A DNA stretch of 64,000 nt from Callipepla californica brunnescens (Eukaryota; Chordata; Aves; Galliformes; Odontophoridae), in contig JALIRH010000001.1 of the NCBI GenBank assembly GCA_023055505.1, forward strand, positions 92,844,530-92,908,529, given 5' to 3'. Shown here piece by piece: positions 13,230 to 26,132 of the stretch. The position numbers were made by a program, and so were the translations under genes. Position 1 is the stretch's first letter. Every line of letters starts with the position of its first letter. A model generated the notes under the pieces. That model worked only from the letters and a program-made list of their open reading frames with translations. It was not told the DNA's origin and did no database searches.

Positions 13230-13306
13230 ATTCTTTTTCTTTCTTTCAAACTTTTCTTTCTTTTGTTCTTTTTTATTTTATTTTATATTATTATTATTAT
13301 TATTTA
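13230..13306. repeat. T-rich low complexity ending in (ATT)n
   Basis: CTTT-rich stretch followed by TTTTATTTTATTTTA and five or six ATT units. It separates LTR-B from the mariner copy. Confidence 0.85.
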
Positions 13307-13356
13307 ATCTTTAACTATGCATAAATGATTTTGAACTCCTATATTAAATATTCATA

Positions 13357-14480
13357 TGTACACCACTCTAGAAGTAATGCTACCTATTTATTTCCATGAA
13401 AACTACAGCAGATACAAAGAGCGCAATAACACTATTTCATAAAGAAAACTCTCAGCTACAGAATACAATTTTTCAACATAGTTACCACCATTAGCATCAC
13501 ATTTTCAGTAGCGATGGATTGTATGCCTGTGTGCTGGGCTTGTAACACTTTGTGCCAGAAGAGATGACCTATTTTTTCACAGCTACTATGATAGTGTCAC
13601 TACTAGGAAAATGTTGCCCATACAGTCCATCTTTCATTGGCTTGAACAGATGGAAGTAGGAAGGCATCAAAACTGAACTATACAGAAGGTGTGGGAGGAC
13701 AGTCCAGATAAGATTGGCAATGTACTCCTTGATATGGAGACTGCTGTTAATGTGTTGCAGGAGAAAGGCTGACTTCTTCTCTGGCCTGGTTCTGGAAATA
13801 CGAACCGTGAGCATCACAACGTAGTGCAGAGTCAAAGTTTTATCTGGATTCCAGAAAATCCAGAAGTATCACTCCTTTATTATCCCAAAGGACAGTGAAC
13901 ATTATTTTACCTGCTGAGTGCTGCATCTTGAACATTTTCTTCAATGGAGAATTCACATGCTGCATACTCCATGGACTGCTGTTTTGACTTCATTTCATAA
14001 TGGTGACATCGTGTCTCATGACCATGAATAATGTCATCCACGTCACCGTCAACCTCATATTAACTCAATAGGTCTTGATAAACTTGCATATGATATTCTT
14101 TCTGTTCCTGTGTGAGTAACTGTGGCAACCACCTGCTGCAAACTTTGCAGTATTACCATTTTTCAACCATTATTTCCAGTGCATCGAAACTGATATTCAC
14201 CTCCATACACAGTTCCATGTTTGTAATCTATCCATTCACGTGGATGATCTGATTGAGACACTTCTTCAGTTCATGGTGTGAGAGCTGTGCATGGCTGCCT
14301 GCAACACTGCTTGTTTCTCATGTCACTGTCATTAGTGTCACTACTGTCATTACTGCACAACCCACAGTCTCACAATCCAATGTCTGATTTCCATAAACGT
14401 TCAACAGGAATCAGTGAATGTCAGTGGGTGTAATTTTTTTCCTGCATGGAGGAATGCAATTGTACATCTTATGTACTACA
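13357..14480 (-). mobile_element. Galluhop-like mariner with degraded transposase
   Basis: The left inverted repeat starts at 13,357 after a TA (13,355-13,356) and ends in AGAAGTAATGC; the right inverted repeat is lost. The minus strand holds remains of a mariner transposase, broken by stops and frameshifts. A tail frame at 13,835-13,569 keeps RPEKKSAFLLQH, a YIANLIWTVLPH block, and FHLFKPMKDGLYGQHFPS. The enzyme cuts and pastes DNA with a DD34D catalytic triad, and all three acids are changed here: the first box reads GHETRCHHYE (about 13,995-14,027), the HDN box reads HIN (about 13,745), and the PSD box reads PSY (about 13,650-13,660). It is the only long copy among five in the window and cannot encode an active enzyme. 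Confidence 0.85.
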
Positions 14481-14700
14481 AATGGAGAACTACACTTAAT
14501 GTGGGAACTTCTAATTTATTAAGTTTTTAAAAAATAGAATAAAGCAGTTAATTTTCAAGAGAATACTAAATAAATAAAATACTAAATAAATACTTAAAGA
14601 CTGTGCACTGATCTTTTCCATACCAAGGCAGGGAGATCAAGCACACTACCTACCACACTAGGTGGTACCGAGTGTGTACCAGATATCTTTGTTCTCTATA

Positions 14701-14741
14701 CACAGATGTTGTATATAGCAATAGGTATATAGCAATAGGTA
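14701..14741. repeat. Short tandem duplication of a 15-base unit
   Basis: The unit TATATAGCAATAGG is repeated directly (about 14,710-14,740), probably replication slippage. Confidence 0.7.
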
Positions 14742-14916
14742 TGATATGGGTGGTCTCCTACATTATACTCTCCAGAGTTCGCATGTTCCCAGTTGTAAGG
14801 TCACTTGATTGTGTTTCGAATACTCCTCCCAGTCTTCTCTTCCTAACCCATCCTCCTCACTGGTCTTTCTCTTTTAACCTATTCCTAACAAAAGTGTGAA
14901 ATATTTCAAAGAGCAT

Positions 14917-14940
14917 GTCTGTGTGTGTGTGTGTGTGTGT
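14917..14940. repeat. (TG)n microsatellite
   Basis: About ten TG/GT units after ATGTCTG, ending at TTGAGG. Confidence 0.95.
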
Positions 14941-17900
14941 TGAGGGGAGAGGGACACTAAGCCGATACTGAGAGTTGTTATCAAAAATTCTCTTGGCTAT
15001 ATTTCAGATGCGGAAAATGGTTTCCTCTAGATTAATGTCTCTGAGAAAAATACAAACACTTCAGAGCAAACTGGAAAGTTTCCTTAACCTCTTACAGGAA
15101 CAAAACAGTCAAAAAATATCTGAAAAGGTTTTTCTAGTATTATTGACTACTGCTCAAAATTTTTATTATTTATTAAGGATATATCTTTAGGCTCTAATTT
15201 GAAATTAGAGAGTAAATATTCCACAGAAATAAAGGTTGGCATCACATTGTATTCCAATTTTTAGTCAGTATTTTTAGTTTGGTTTCAGTAGGTCTATCAT
15301 TATCAAAACAAGATCTGTGCAGTTGTGTGATGCATGCAATAGCAATGAAAACATGAAAATTTACTCTAGCCTTGAAGTAGTGAGCTATAAAAATCTGAAG
15401 TATCCTGTACTAACCCAATAAATTGTAACTTTGTGACATTATCAAAAAATTCAACATATTTTTTTTTTCTGTGTTCATGAGAAAAATAGTACAGCAAAAT
15501 AATATACAATATAAATAAATCAAAAGACACATGCAATAAAGAAAAGAAAAAAAGACAAAAAAAATTGTTTAAATGCACCAGGACCTAGCCTTTGTAGTAA
15601 GTAGAATAACCACAGTCATTACAGGCCATGGCTACAAAACAAAAACCATACAAAAATACGTTGGTTAGGATATTTAACAAGCTGGTAGTACACTATCATT
15701 GTTGTAATAACATTGAGACTGAAACAACAAGGTGCCTCTTGTAGCAGAATGATGGCCCTGGTTTGAAGTACTTCCAGGTAAACTAGAATGGGCAGCTGCT
15801 CTTTCTGCCAGTCAATCACTACAGAGCACATGAGCAGAAGAGGGGCGTGACTTCTGGGAGGAGGAGGGAGTTACATGTGGCTACTGGCAGGGAAGGTGGA
15901 ATGGATGAAAAGTCAACAGCCTGGGGGAAGGTAAAATCTGATATATGAAAAAATGCAATTGTTACAAAAGAATGCAGGAGACATTATATGGGACAAAGAT
16001 ATTTTCAAATTCTAGTATTAAAACCATTTCTTGAAAAATATTTTATATACAGTTTCAGAAAGCAAGTGTTCAAAAATTTTACTTCAGTTTTGTCCTATGG
16101 ATTTGTTGCTGTTGTTCTTGTTTGTTGTTGTTTTCTCTCTCTTTATCTGACCACATTATTCAAACTGGAAATTGTTTCTTGCCTTCTAGTATATACAAAG
16201 GGAGATTTTTACAAAGTTCAGAAGAGCTTTGTTCTTTTAGACACTTAAATATTATTTTGCCTATGTATAGACATCTACCATCATTTCAGATGCTTTGGCA
16301 TATTTCATCTAATCTCTGGCTGCTATTTCAAAAAGGCAAGAGGTATTGCATTAGTCTATGTTCTATCCTGTACTCTTCATAGCCTACTGAATATTATACC
16401 TACTCTGTTCCTTAAATTCCTTTTAAGTAGTTGATATCAACTAATACGATGCAAAATTAACTCTTAGAGTGTGATAGTGCTTGTGAATGAAGCTGTTTGC
16501 AGCATGGCTGTATTCAAATAGCCTAAGACTATGAACAGAGTAGTAAAACTTCTGAATATAATCAATGGCACCTAGAGAATTATTTAGCTGACAGTAGGAT
16601 ACATTTGTAGCACTGATTTACCTCTCTGTCCACTAAAATGTGATGTTGTTATTGTGGACACTTTATTTAGCACTTCCATTTAAAATAAGGTGAATCTTAC
16701 TCTTAAAGCTTAATAACATAAATCCTTTTTTCTCACTTAATGTTCCCAAATCAGCCAGTAACTTATCTCAGGGAAGTGTTGAGTTTTCTAATAATTTTTA
16801 TTGTGTTCTGTGCTTTTGGACAGGAGAGATTCCAAAGTCTAACTGCAATCCCTGTGAACCTCTGCACAATCCTTGTGTGGTTTTTTTTTTCCTTCTCTTT
16901 ATTTATGAGTACTCCATTTCAGATTTGCATTCAGATTCAGATCTTAGAAAGATATAGCTTCTTGAATGTGCTTACTTTCTTTAACTATGAAAAGAAACTA
17001 CAACTAGATTTCTGATTTAAGCACCACTTTAGAGTCTAAACTTAATGGGGAGATTGTGACCTTCAGTTTTCAAAGCAACATAAGCCTTCAAGAACTGCTG
17101 AGCAAATACTTACATTTCATTTAGTTTAATGAATGTATATTGCATCCTTGCAGTTAAAGAAAATTATGAGTCTTTACTATGGTGTCTGTTATATTTTATA
17201 TCTGAATATTTGTGTTAACATCTAATGAATTGATCAGTCTGGATAATTTACAATATACTGAACCATCCTGATTACAGGTAGGCAAACAGCATTCACCTGC
17301 ATGGGCTGACTGTTCCGCCCATTTCCTCCCCTGTGACAGTAATCTCTCAGTGGTACCACATCTCATTATCTTCAGTCGCATCTGTTGACATTTACATTCC
17401 AAAAATAAAAAATACTTCAACATTGGAAGAAAAGGAGGCTTAGATTATGGATATTACAGCAGGTGCTAGGGAGCCCACTGAGAGAAAACAGAGTGTCAAA
17501 CTTTTGCAATATGAACACACAGCTTGCCGTTGCTTTGAGAAAAGGCAATTTAATGGCAAAGCTGGAGCACAGGGGAACACATTCAAGAACAAATAAGTAG
17601 AAGGGAAACAAAACATGAAGTAATACAGGCAAAACCAAAAAAATAGGAAAATGGCCAAATGTGCATTTTTGCCATCTGGCCAAGAATGAGGAGTATGTGA
17701 GATATTTGAAAAATGAAGAATATACACAGTGTTTTAGGCAGTAAGTAGGAAATACAGTTCCATCGTTCAGGGCTTTAACAACAATGCAAAAATTGTAAGA
17801 TAAATACATTTTATTGCTATCTCCAATCAGCCAGGTAGAGGCTGACATATTTACTGTGCATATTTTCTGAGCTTATTGAAATATGCCATTACATTGGTAC

Positions 17901-19059
17901 TTTTTGTTTTTCTTAACAAATAACAGGCTGGTGAAAAGTACACTGTAAATGTATTTAAAATACCTTATATTACGTAACAGCGCATGTTATGTGATTGTTT
18001 GCAATGAAAGAGACAACTCAACTGATTTATGTACATATAAGCATAATACAATTTGCGCTCCTGTAGAATTTTAATGTAAAATGTAAAATGTTAAATATGA
18101 TGTGATCCTATCTTGTAACAAATGATGGTAATATTATGTTCAAAATTAATTCTGTACAAATTCATTGGGTCTGAAGAACAAAATCTGGTCAGAATTGGTT
18201 ACAAATTTTGAATTTGTGATGGTTTTCTTATGTGCCTTGGAGAGAAGAGGAGCAGATAAATCAAACCAACCAACTGAACAAAAGAATTAGCTTCTACATA
18301 CTCACTGCCCAGAGCAAAATCAAGATCATTGTCTTGTCCATGTCCAGAACAAGAAAGTATGTGGGACTGAGCCCATTTTAGTATTACATTGAGCCCATTA
18401 TTGCATTTTTGTGAATCTTTAATAAATTGTATCAGCAGTCTAAAAAAAATCTCTAGAAGTTTGGCTACTCTTTAGGCTAATTTCTAACTAAAAGTATTTT
18501 TTTATGCTCATTGAGAAGCATATCATACTTAACTTTACAAAAAATTGTATTGCTTATTCGATTTTATTTTTCTTTATAATAGTTGTTCAGATACAGGAAT
18601 ATATATTGTTAACTACTGTCTTTTAATGCTGTTTGTTTATTTGTTGTTTTCTGAAGTATACATTTCAAATTTCAGTTAAGCAGGTTTTGTACCGGTATGT
18701 TTCATCAGTGGACATCAGTATGTTTCATCCTTACCTATAACATGGGTTTCATGACTCAGGAGGCAGGTAGTACAAAAGGGCTACATATAGATTCAACCAA
18801 AGAACAAAAGTGAAGACATATATTAAGTATGCAGTATATTAACAAGGTACTATAAAGACTTAATTGTCACTTGTAGATTTATTAATGGTTACTCTGAGGA
18901 CTTCAGCTTTTGCAATTGAAGTGATTCAGACATAACAAGTGCTGATTGAAAAACTGAGAAGAAAAAAATAAAAATAAAATGTGATTTTTTTTAAAGAAAA
19001 AAAAATCTTTATTTCCATATTAAGTCATTTGGCAGATTATATGAAAAAAATTTAGATAG

Positions 19060-19185
19060 ATAGCATCCCTTCCTCCTAGCATGTCAAATGCACCACTCAT
19101 CTTGATGTCGTCTGTACACATGCTGAAGATGCACACAATCAAATGTCACCTCAAAAGATGTTAACTGTAGGAGCTGCTAGAACAA
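19060..19185 (-). mobile_element. Ancient CR1 fragment (reverse transcriptase region)
   Basis: The plus strand reads GCACCACTCATCTTGATGTC, GTCTGTACACATGCTGAAG, then AAAGATGTTAAC. This follows the reverse complement of the CR1 region around the catalytic FADD box (compare CACACAACTTGGTGTCATCT in the copy near 25,870). It is strongly diverged and both edges are approximate. Confidence 0.55.
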
Positions 19186-19242
19186 AAGGCTACTTGCAAT
19201 AGATGCCAAGTGCTTTTCTAGAGCATCACAGCATCTGTAACA

Positions 19243-19265
19243 TTTTTTTTTTTTTTTTTTTTTTT
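19243..19265. repeat. Poly-T run, (T)23
   Basis: Uninterrupted T run. On the minus strand it would be an A tail, but no AATAAA precedes it and the flank is not recognised as a gene. Confidence 0.9.
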
Positions 19266-21702
19266 GTGGGAGTGGCTTCAGTTCAGTTAGAATGAGTAAG
19301 TGTGTTGCTTGAACAGCTTTCCTGAAAGAAAAACTTGAGATAGAGTGGAAAATTCTGAGTATCCTCAGGAAGAAAGCATTGCATTGATGAATAAATGATA
19401 TTGATGGTATTATATTTGAGAAACAGTAGATTTACCTCAGAAATTCTTCATTCAGCTGTGTGCCTGAATTTTCACTTAAGTTATAAAATCTCTCAATTTC
19501 ACTGCCTACAAATTTACTTTAATAGTTATTATTCCTAATCCCAGCCTTTTGCAAACAAAATGAATGCTGGAGCCATAGATAAGTCAGAAGAAAATCAGAA
19601 TCACCATGCCATGCCATCAAGATGTAATTTATGCTGTGCTGAACTTGAAATGAACCTTCTTTTTGGTTTAAACCAAAAGCTTGAACTAATGTTTTCTTTT
19701 GGTACATATGTAATAGACTGCAGAAGAGTTAAAAAAACTCAATGGAATCAAACAATAAAACAAAAGAACAAAAAATTGTTAAATGAACCATTTCATTTTC
19801 TTAATGCTGTCCCCATAACTAGCTAGACAGATCACAATATTTTTGAAACATTCAGCAAGATCAGAATCAGTTAAATAGGGCTTAACTATTTATAGAGACG
19901 TTTCTTAGTAATTCTTGTACAACCCGTCCTTGAAAATTACTATATTCAGAGACTCACTTTTCTAGAGCTATTGCCAGTGCCATTTGTTGTGGTTAGCTCA
20001 GAGGATGAGATACATTAATATCAATGTATCTTTTGTCATTTCTAAGTTTCTCTTCCCACTCAGACTTCACAGCCCAGATCCCTCTATATTTTATCCAGTA
20101 TCTTATACTTCTGGGTTGGTAGTGTAGTTTTCCACATCACTGAACTGAGATACATCCTGTAATGAACCAACTGTGATTCTGAGCTTGGTTTAACAGTACA
20201 GTGTTCACCAAAACCTTCACTGAACTGCTGCTAGAGAGTAGCATTCTATACTTAACTGCCAGAAACAGAGGCAATTTTCTGACTGATTTGAAAAGCTATG
20301 AGAGAGAATAATCCAAAGACCTGGCATATCTACTCATTTTCTTCCTTAATTGTTCTAGTACAGTTTCACATCTGCAAGAATCTTTCAGTGCCTTAGCTAA
20401 AAGAGCAAGGATAAATTCTCAAATTCACTCCCTTTTTAAGTTGGATAACACTAGAGATTTCTGTGAATGAAAATACTTATTCTTCCAGTTTATATGAGAC
20501 TTCTTATTTCTTATCCTAGCAAACTAAATGAGTTCTTAAAACACTTCCATACAATACAGTTGGTGACTCTGTGTGATCATATCTCTGTGCAAAATTGAAT
20601 TTCACATTTGCTACTGATAAAGTAGTGCCTGTGCTTATGACTTCCTGTGTTAAGTTTATGCTGCACAGCTTGTTTTTCATGGTATTTAAAGAATTTGCCA
20701 ATTTAGGTTTTGATTTATTATTTAATATTAATTAATTAATTTAGGGTTCCATTAAAATCAGTGGAAGCTGAAATCTTCTAAAATCGAACGATATATTTTA
20801 CAGAATAAAAAGATATACTGCAGACAGTATATCTTTTAATACACTGAAAAAAATAATCTTTAAATTGTGTTCAAGATTCATTCAAGACAATGTAATCTGT
20901 TTATTTACTTTGAGACGATTGGTACTTATATTTTTATATTTTTGTTTTCTTTTTCTTTTTTTTTCCCTTTCATGTTTATTTTAATGCCATAAATAAACAT
21001 TCTGCACTGAATAAGTATACAGCATTTTCAGCAAAGCATTTGCATTTTTTAAATAATCAGATATTTGCTGCAGTGTTTTTGTTACTTCTGATGACTTTCA
21101 AATGGACGCATCAAGGAAGGGTTGCATAGAGACAGGGTTTTTATATGGAATTTTTATCTGTCCTGCATGTCTCCATCACACCAAATAAGTCAACTTTGTG
21201 AGACACAAACAGAAAACACAAGGCAGAAATATTCAGTATATCAATGGCATGAGTACATCTTGAGTGAGGGAAGAAACCTATCACACTCAACAGTTTTAAA
21301 ACATCTGTTCATTTATTGTGCTGGTGCCCTTAAGGAGCAGCTACTGGGAAAATAACCCTCATGCTTTCATCGCAGCCAAAAACAATAATCTATGTCTTCT
21401 TATCCAGGACACTTGAAATATATAGCAGGAATACCTGCAGTTTCTATATAACTATGACATTATAGATAATCATAAATCAAGGAGCAAAACAGCTGAGACA
21501 TGGACTTCAGCAGGCACAAATATCACTCATCACATAAATATTTATTTGTTTGTTTTCAGTACAAGCATATGCATATAATCCAATGATACTTCAGGCATTC
21601 TGAGAGAGGAGGTATGTAGAGATCTCTTTGTTTTTACAGACCATGCTTAGCTCATGTATTTGAAGTTCTTTAATAGGGTGGCTCACAATGTTAATTAAAA
21701 AA
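19266..21702. other. Unassigned DNA
   Basis: No gene or mobile element is recognised. Two opposite-strand frames around 19,519-19,826 overlap and look like chance. A perfect hairpin at 20,808-20,837 is listed separately. Confidence 0.55.
20808..20837. repeat. Perfect hairpin: 13-bp stem, 4-base loop
   Basis: AAAAGATATACTG (20,808-20,820), loop CAGA, then CAGTATATCTTTT (20,825-20,837), an exact reverse complement. The stem is too short for a typical microRNA precursor and no longer arms extend it well. Confidence 0.8.
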
Positions 21703-21921
21703 GGGGAGAGGGGAGAGGGGAGAAGGAAGGGAAGGGAAGGGAAGGGAAGGGAAGGGAAGGGAAGGGAAGGGAAGGGAAGGGAAGGGAAGGGAAGGGAAGG
21801 GAAGGGAAGGGAAGGGAAGGGAAGGGAAGGGAAGGGAAGGGAAGGGAAGGGAAGGGAAGGGAAGGGAAGGGAAGGGAAGGGAAGGGAAGGGAAGGGAAGG
21901 GAAGGGAAGGGAAGGGAAGGG
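21703..21921. repeat. AAGGG pentanucleotide array, 39 perfect units
   Basis: An imperfect AGGGGAG lead-in (21,703-21,726) is followed by 39 uninterrupted AAGGG units from 21,727 to 21,921. With G3 tracts separated by AA, the plus strand fits the G-quadruplex pattern, and the tract is pure purine. Because the unit has no stop codon in any frame, open frames of 96-98 codons run through it on both strands; they are artefacts of the repeat. Confidence 0.97.
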
Positions 21922-24900
21922 GATACTATTACAAAAATTAGTTGTATATTCCATAGAAGTATAGTGATTGCAATAAGTCACTGAAGATCACACTTGTAGA
22001 CACCAATCATTTAAAATTCTTGCATCTTCAGAAATTAGGAGGTACTTGACCAATCATAAGGGAGACTATACCAGTAGAGGGGGGTAAGAACAAGAGAGAG
22101 ACAGAGACAAAATCAGAGAACTGATCTTTATGGTGTGAAGGAAGCAAGAAACCAGGAGTGAAAATATGCAAAAACTGAAGACAATGAGCAATACAGGAAG
22201 GAACATATTGAACAAACTTGACTACAACTAACATAATGCTAACGAACTCAAAAAAACTATATATAAATATATATATATATATAATTATAGTAACATTGTT
22301 TGGAAGAAAAGAAAATGACAAATTAATGTTACATAGATGTATACATAAATAACATCGTCTTCTCCTGCTCCTACATTCTTCTAAGTTGATGACTGAAAAT
22401 AAACGATGTAAAATAAGTGTAGACTGCTATGTTGGTCTTGCTGAAGATTTTAGTCTAAAGATTTCTGCAGATTCAGTGTGTATGTAAATCATCTAGTCAT
22501 GTTGGTTTTCATGACAGAAAGCTGTGGGATAGATAGCATTTTCAGTACACACTTACTTTGAAACAACGTAGTTATCACACTGTATCAGCTATTCAGTGTT
22601 CCAGAAATAGCATCTGCACATTGGTAGGATTTCATGGTCGAGAAAAACAGTTTATGTTTATTGGCTTAGGAAATCTCAAATTAACTGCGGGTTCATTTCT
22701 CACTTTTCTTGAGTTCTAAGTAACAGTACAATTGTCTACTAGCTTCTGATAAAATCCTAAGTATGACCTTTCAAACAAATAGTTAAATCATTGCCAAATA
22801 TTTCCTTTCAGTTGCCCTAGAAGAAGTAGAAATATAAAGAAAACAGTTGAGAATATAACATATTATAAGTGAATAAGTAGTAGTTTATCATTTAAATATT
22901 TCTCTCCATTATGCCCTATTTCCATGTCATTAAACTAATTAAACATGGAAATGAATGGTAGAGAGGTGAAAGAATGGAAGATATACTACCTAAATTGTAC
23001 CATGATTTAGGTTCTAAACTGCTGTAAAATACTTTTCAATATTATAGGATATGGTCATCCCTTTTAGACCCTTTATGAAAATCATGTAATTAAATCGTTG
23101 TTTTTACCCTTTGTAAATCCATTCATGTGATAGAAATTATGGACAAACAAATATTTTAAAATTTCTTTGTTAATTGCAAAACAGGGCAGGAGGAAGGAAT
23201 CTCTTGATTCTTTTGATTTCTCTGGAAATAAAGCATATATAAGAGTAGACTCTGCTGTCACTGCACATACTTAAAACAGTTTGTCTTCTGGATTTTTTTC
23301 TTAAGACAAAAATCATTAACCACATTAACATTCAGTGCTGTTCTTTCACAGAGCAGATGCTTATAAGCATGCTTCATTGCACTGTGAACAACGTGAAAAA
23401 TGCAGTAGCTTTATTTTTTTGTTATGAAAATGCTTGTATGTACTAGTCTATACAAATAACATTCTCCCAAATTTTACAAGAATGATCTGACTCATAGGAG
23501 ATAATATTTGTTAACTTAATTCCATCACCATTCAATCTACATCCTAGAAACCTACTATTTTCTGTTGATAATTAGGACTCTAGAAGAGTAAATTTCTAGG
23601 CCTTAAGGTGTTCCATACATCTTTACTTACTCAGAAGTTTTCTACTTTTATTCTATTTATTTATTTATTTATTTGCTTTTGATTTTTCTCCTTCATTCGA
23701 TTAGGTTAATGTTTTTCTTAAGAAGTGAAATAATTACAATTCATCTCAATTTGAAGCGGACTCATATTCAGGTCAGATGAATGATGGTAGCTTAAAGGCT
23801 GTTTTTTTCCCCTTTGACTAGCAAAAGCAATTTTATTGGAAGTAGATGTGAAGATGTGTGTAGATATGGATATGTTATCTTCTATTTCTAAGTCTTAACT
23901 TGTTGCTAGACGTTTGGAACAAGTAAGCAAGTAAATTAAAAAATAAATGAACAAACACATACATACATAAATTCATATCTCATACATTGTATATGTAAAA
24001 ACAGAATTCATAGAAATCCTTCTCTCCCTCCTTTTTCATTTGAGATGAAGAATGAGGTCAAAAACATTAAAAAAATACTGTTCAGTTATGTTCTGAAAAT
24101 TAAAGAAAAAAAAGATTTTCTTATACAGTATGTTAAGATTTTGTTTTAAAATAATACCTGCAGCCTGTATTGTAGTTCTCTGTCAAAAAGGGAAACTCCC
24201 TTGCAAAGCATTTTAGGTATTATTCTGTCACATCAACTCAGCATGCACTGTTCTTCAACTATAACAATGCCACTTATTTTCCTGCAGAATCTCACAAAAA
24301 CCATCTCTGCAGGAAACCGTATTTCATTCTTCTACGAGCTGACAAGGTTTATCTAGACAAGATACTTCTCTGTAAGTACTGTGGGAAATTGATGAATATA
24401 TGAATACAAAAGTAGTAACATGCTGATTTGCACATGCTCAGCTAAGATTTGAAAATACCTGCAACACAGATTAACTAAATTTGACTTATACATGAATCTT
24501 GTTGCATTTCTGAATTTGACTGAAGTACAAATATGCATTTTGAATGTCTGATAGGCACATTTCTACAGTAAAAAGTTTATTGTTTTCTTGTACAAGATTT
24601 CCCTCTGGTAAAAATAAAACTAGTGAAGATGGTAATTAGGGCAAGGTTACACAGCATGAGGTAGAACACTAAGTAAAGAAATAAGTTTCTGTTCCAAAGA
24701 TAGAATTAAGTTCATTTACACAAATCTTGTTCTTCTGATGTTAAAGATACTGTGGAAAAACAAATGCTTTAGGGAATGTTAGATTCTGAATCCTTTTTGA
24801 GAAAAATGGAAATTGCTAGTAACTGACCTCTGTTGAAAATCCAATCATCATTTACAATCAATTATCCATTTCTATGTTATTCATTTATGCCATAACTAAG

Positions 24901-25573
24901 AACATATTTTTAAAGGAGAACTTTAAAATACTTTTCATGCCTTCTTTATTTTCAGTGAAAAACAATTCAGTTGATTATTAATGTACATTTTGATTCTTCT
25001 TGTAACAGTCTCATGCATGATACACTGGCAATAGGCCTGATTAACACATTATATCGTAAATTCCTGGAAACATTTGAATGATATAATTTACAATAAAACA
25101 AATAAAACAATAAAAAAGATAGTGAAAAATGAATGATGTGGATGGTCTTTTTCAGTGTTTTAGACATCTCATGTTAAAGTGATTTAAGAGCAAAATTGGA
25201 AAGGGATGCTGCAGCTTGCTGAGGTGGGATTGGAAATCACGGCAGTTATTTTTGTGAAGGTGTCAGTACTTATCCAGAGTGCATACTTAACAAGCTTAAG
25301 TTTTCAGTGAAGATTATCAATGAATAAATGGGTTTATAAAAGAAGTTCAGGGAACAGAACAATTCTTGGCTCTATACATAGTATAGAGTATTTTTTATTT
25401 TTATCTTTTGTAGTGACATAGAATTGCATGAGTATTCTTTACCTCTCCATCCAGAATCTACACAGTGCTTTTTATCAATATATAATTGTATATTTATATA
25501 TTTGGCCTACAGTTTACTACTGTGAGTGATCTTTTAGGTTAAAGACTGTGAAAGAGCTTAGTACAGTGTTACA
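21922..25573. other. Unassigned AT-rich DNA
   Basis: Contains a (TA)n microsatellite at about 22,262-22,283 and an (ATTT)n run at about 23,654-23,674. Otherwise no gene or mobile element is recognised. Confidence 0.6.
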
Positions 25574-26132
25574 TAGCATCACAGAATCATGTAATTGCTT
25601 GAGATGGAAGGGACTTTTATATGTCATCTAACCCAACATTGCAAGCTCATGTCCAGCTTGCCATCCACCAGTACCCCAAGTTCCTTTCGACAGGGCTATA
25701 CTCAATCCTTCAACTCTCAGCTTCTATTGATGGGGGGAGTTGCCATCACTATAAGATCTTGCACTTGGATCTGATGAACCTCGCGAGGTTCTCCTGGGCC
25801 CACTGCCTGAGCCTGTCTAGGTTCTAGGTGGCACTCTATTCCTCAGGTGTGTCAATTGTACCGCACAACTTGGTGTCATCTGCAAATTTCCTGACAGTAC
25901 ACTCAAATTACCTGTCAATGTCACTGATGAAGATATTAAAGAGCATTGGTTGTAGTACTGATCCCTGAGGCACACCACTTATCATTGATCTCTATCCAGA
26001 CGTTGAACCATGGACCACTACTTTTTGGGTACAGTCTCACAATTAGTTCCTAGTCCATCTAATGGTGTACCTGTCAAATCTTTCCAGTTTGGAAAGAAGA
26101 GTGCACTGAGGCACCATGTGAAAAGCCTTAAA
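25574..26132 (-). mobile_element. CR1 LINE fragment (3' tail joined to reverse transcriptase region)
   Basis: The left end AGCATCACAGAATCATGTAAT is the reverse complement of the CR1 3' end, followed by GAGATGGAAGGGACTT..ATCTAACCC. The copy then jumps to the coding region: GCACAACTTGGTGTCATCTG, CTGATGAAGATATTAAAGAG, TACTGATCCCTGAGGCACAC, and a final CACCATGTGAAAAGCCTTA. Orientation is minus. It is broken by substitutions and small indels. Confidence 0.9.

Larger units (their letters stand above)
14481..19059. other. Unassigned DNA, repeat-poor
   Basis: No mobile element is recognised in 4.6 kb. A GC-richer patch lies at 15,740-15,930 (around GAAGAGGGGCGTGACTTCTG). A 143-codon minus-strand frame (17,848-17,417), rich in Phe, Leu and Cys, overlaps a second frame and has no family resemblance. 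A short Rab-like word occurs at about 16,817-16,850 (see findings). No exon can be supported. Confidence 0.55.

Noticed and set aside
17417..17848. 143-codon minus-strand frame with hydrophobic stretches
   Set aside because: No family resemblance, overlapped by a second frame, no promoter or splice context; a frame of this length is expected by chance in 64 kb.
19243..19330. Processed retrocopy ending in a poly-A tail on the minus strand
   Set aside because: No AATAAA near the A run and no recognisable transcript sequence.
21688..21984. Opposite-strand open frames of 96-98 codons
   Set aside because: They run through (AAGGG)n, which has no stop codon in any frame; the products are low-complexity repeats.
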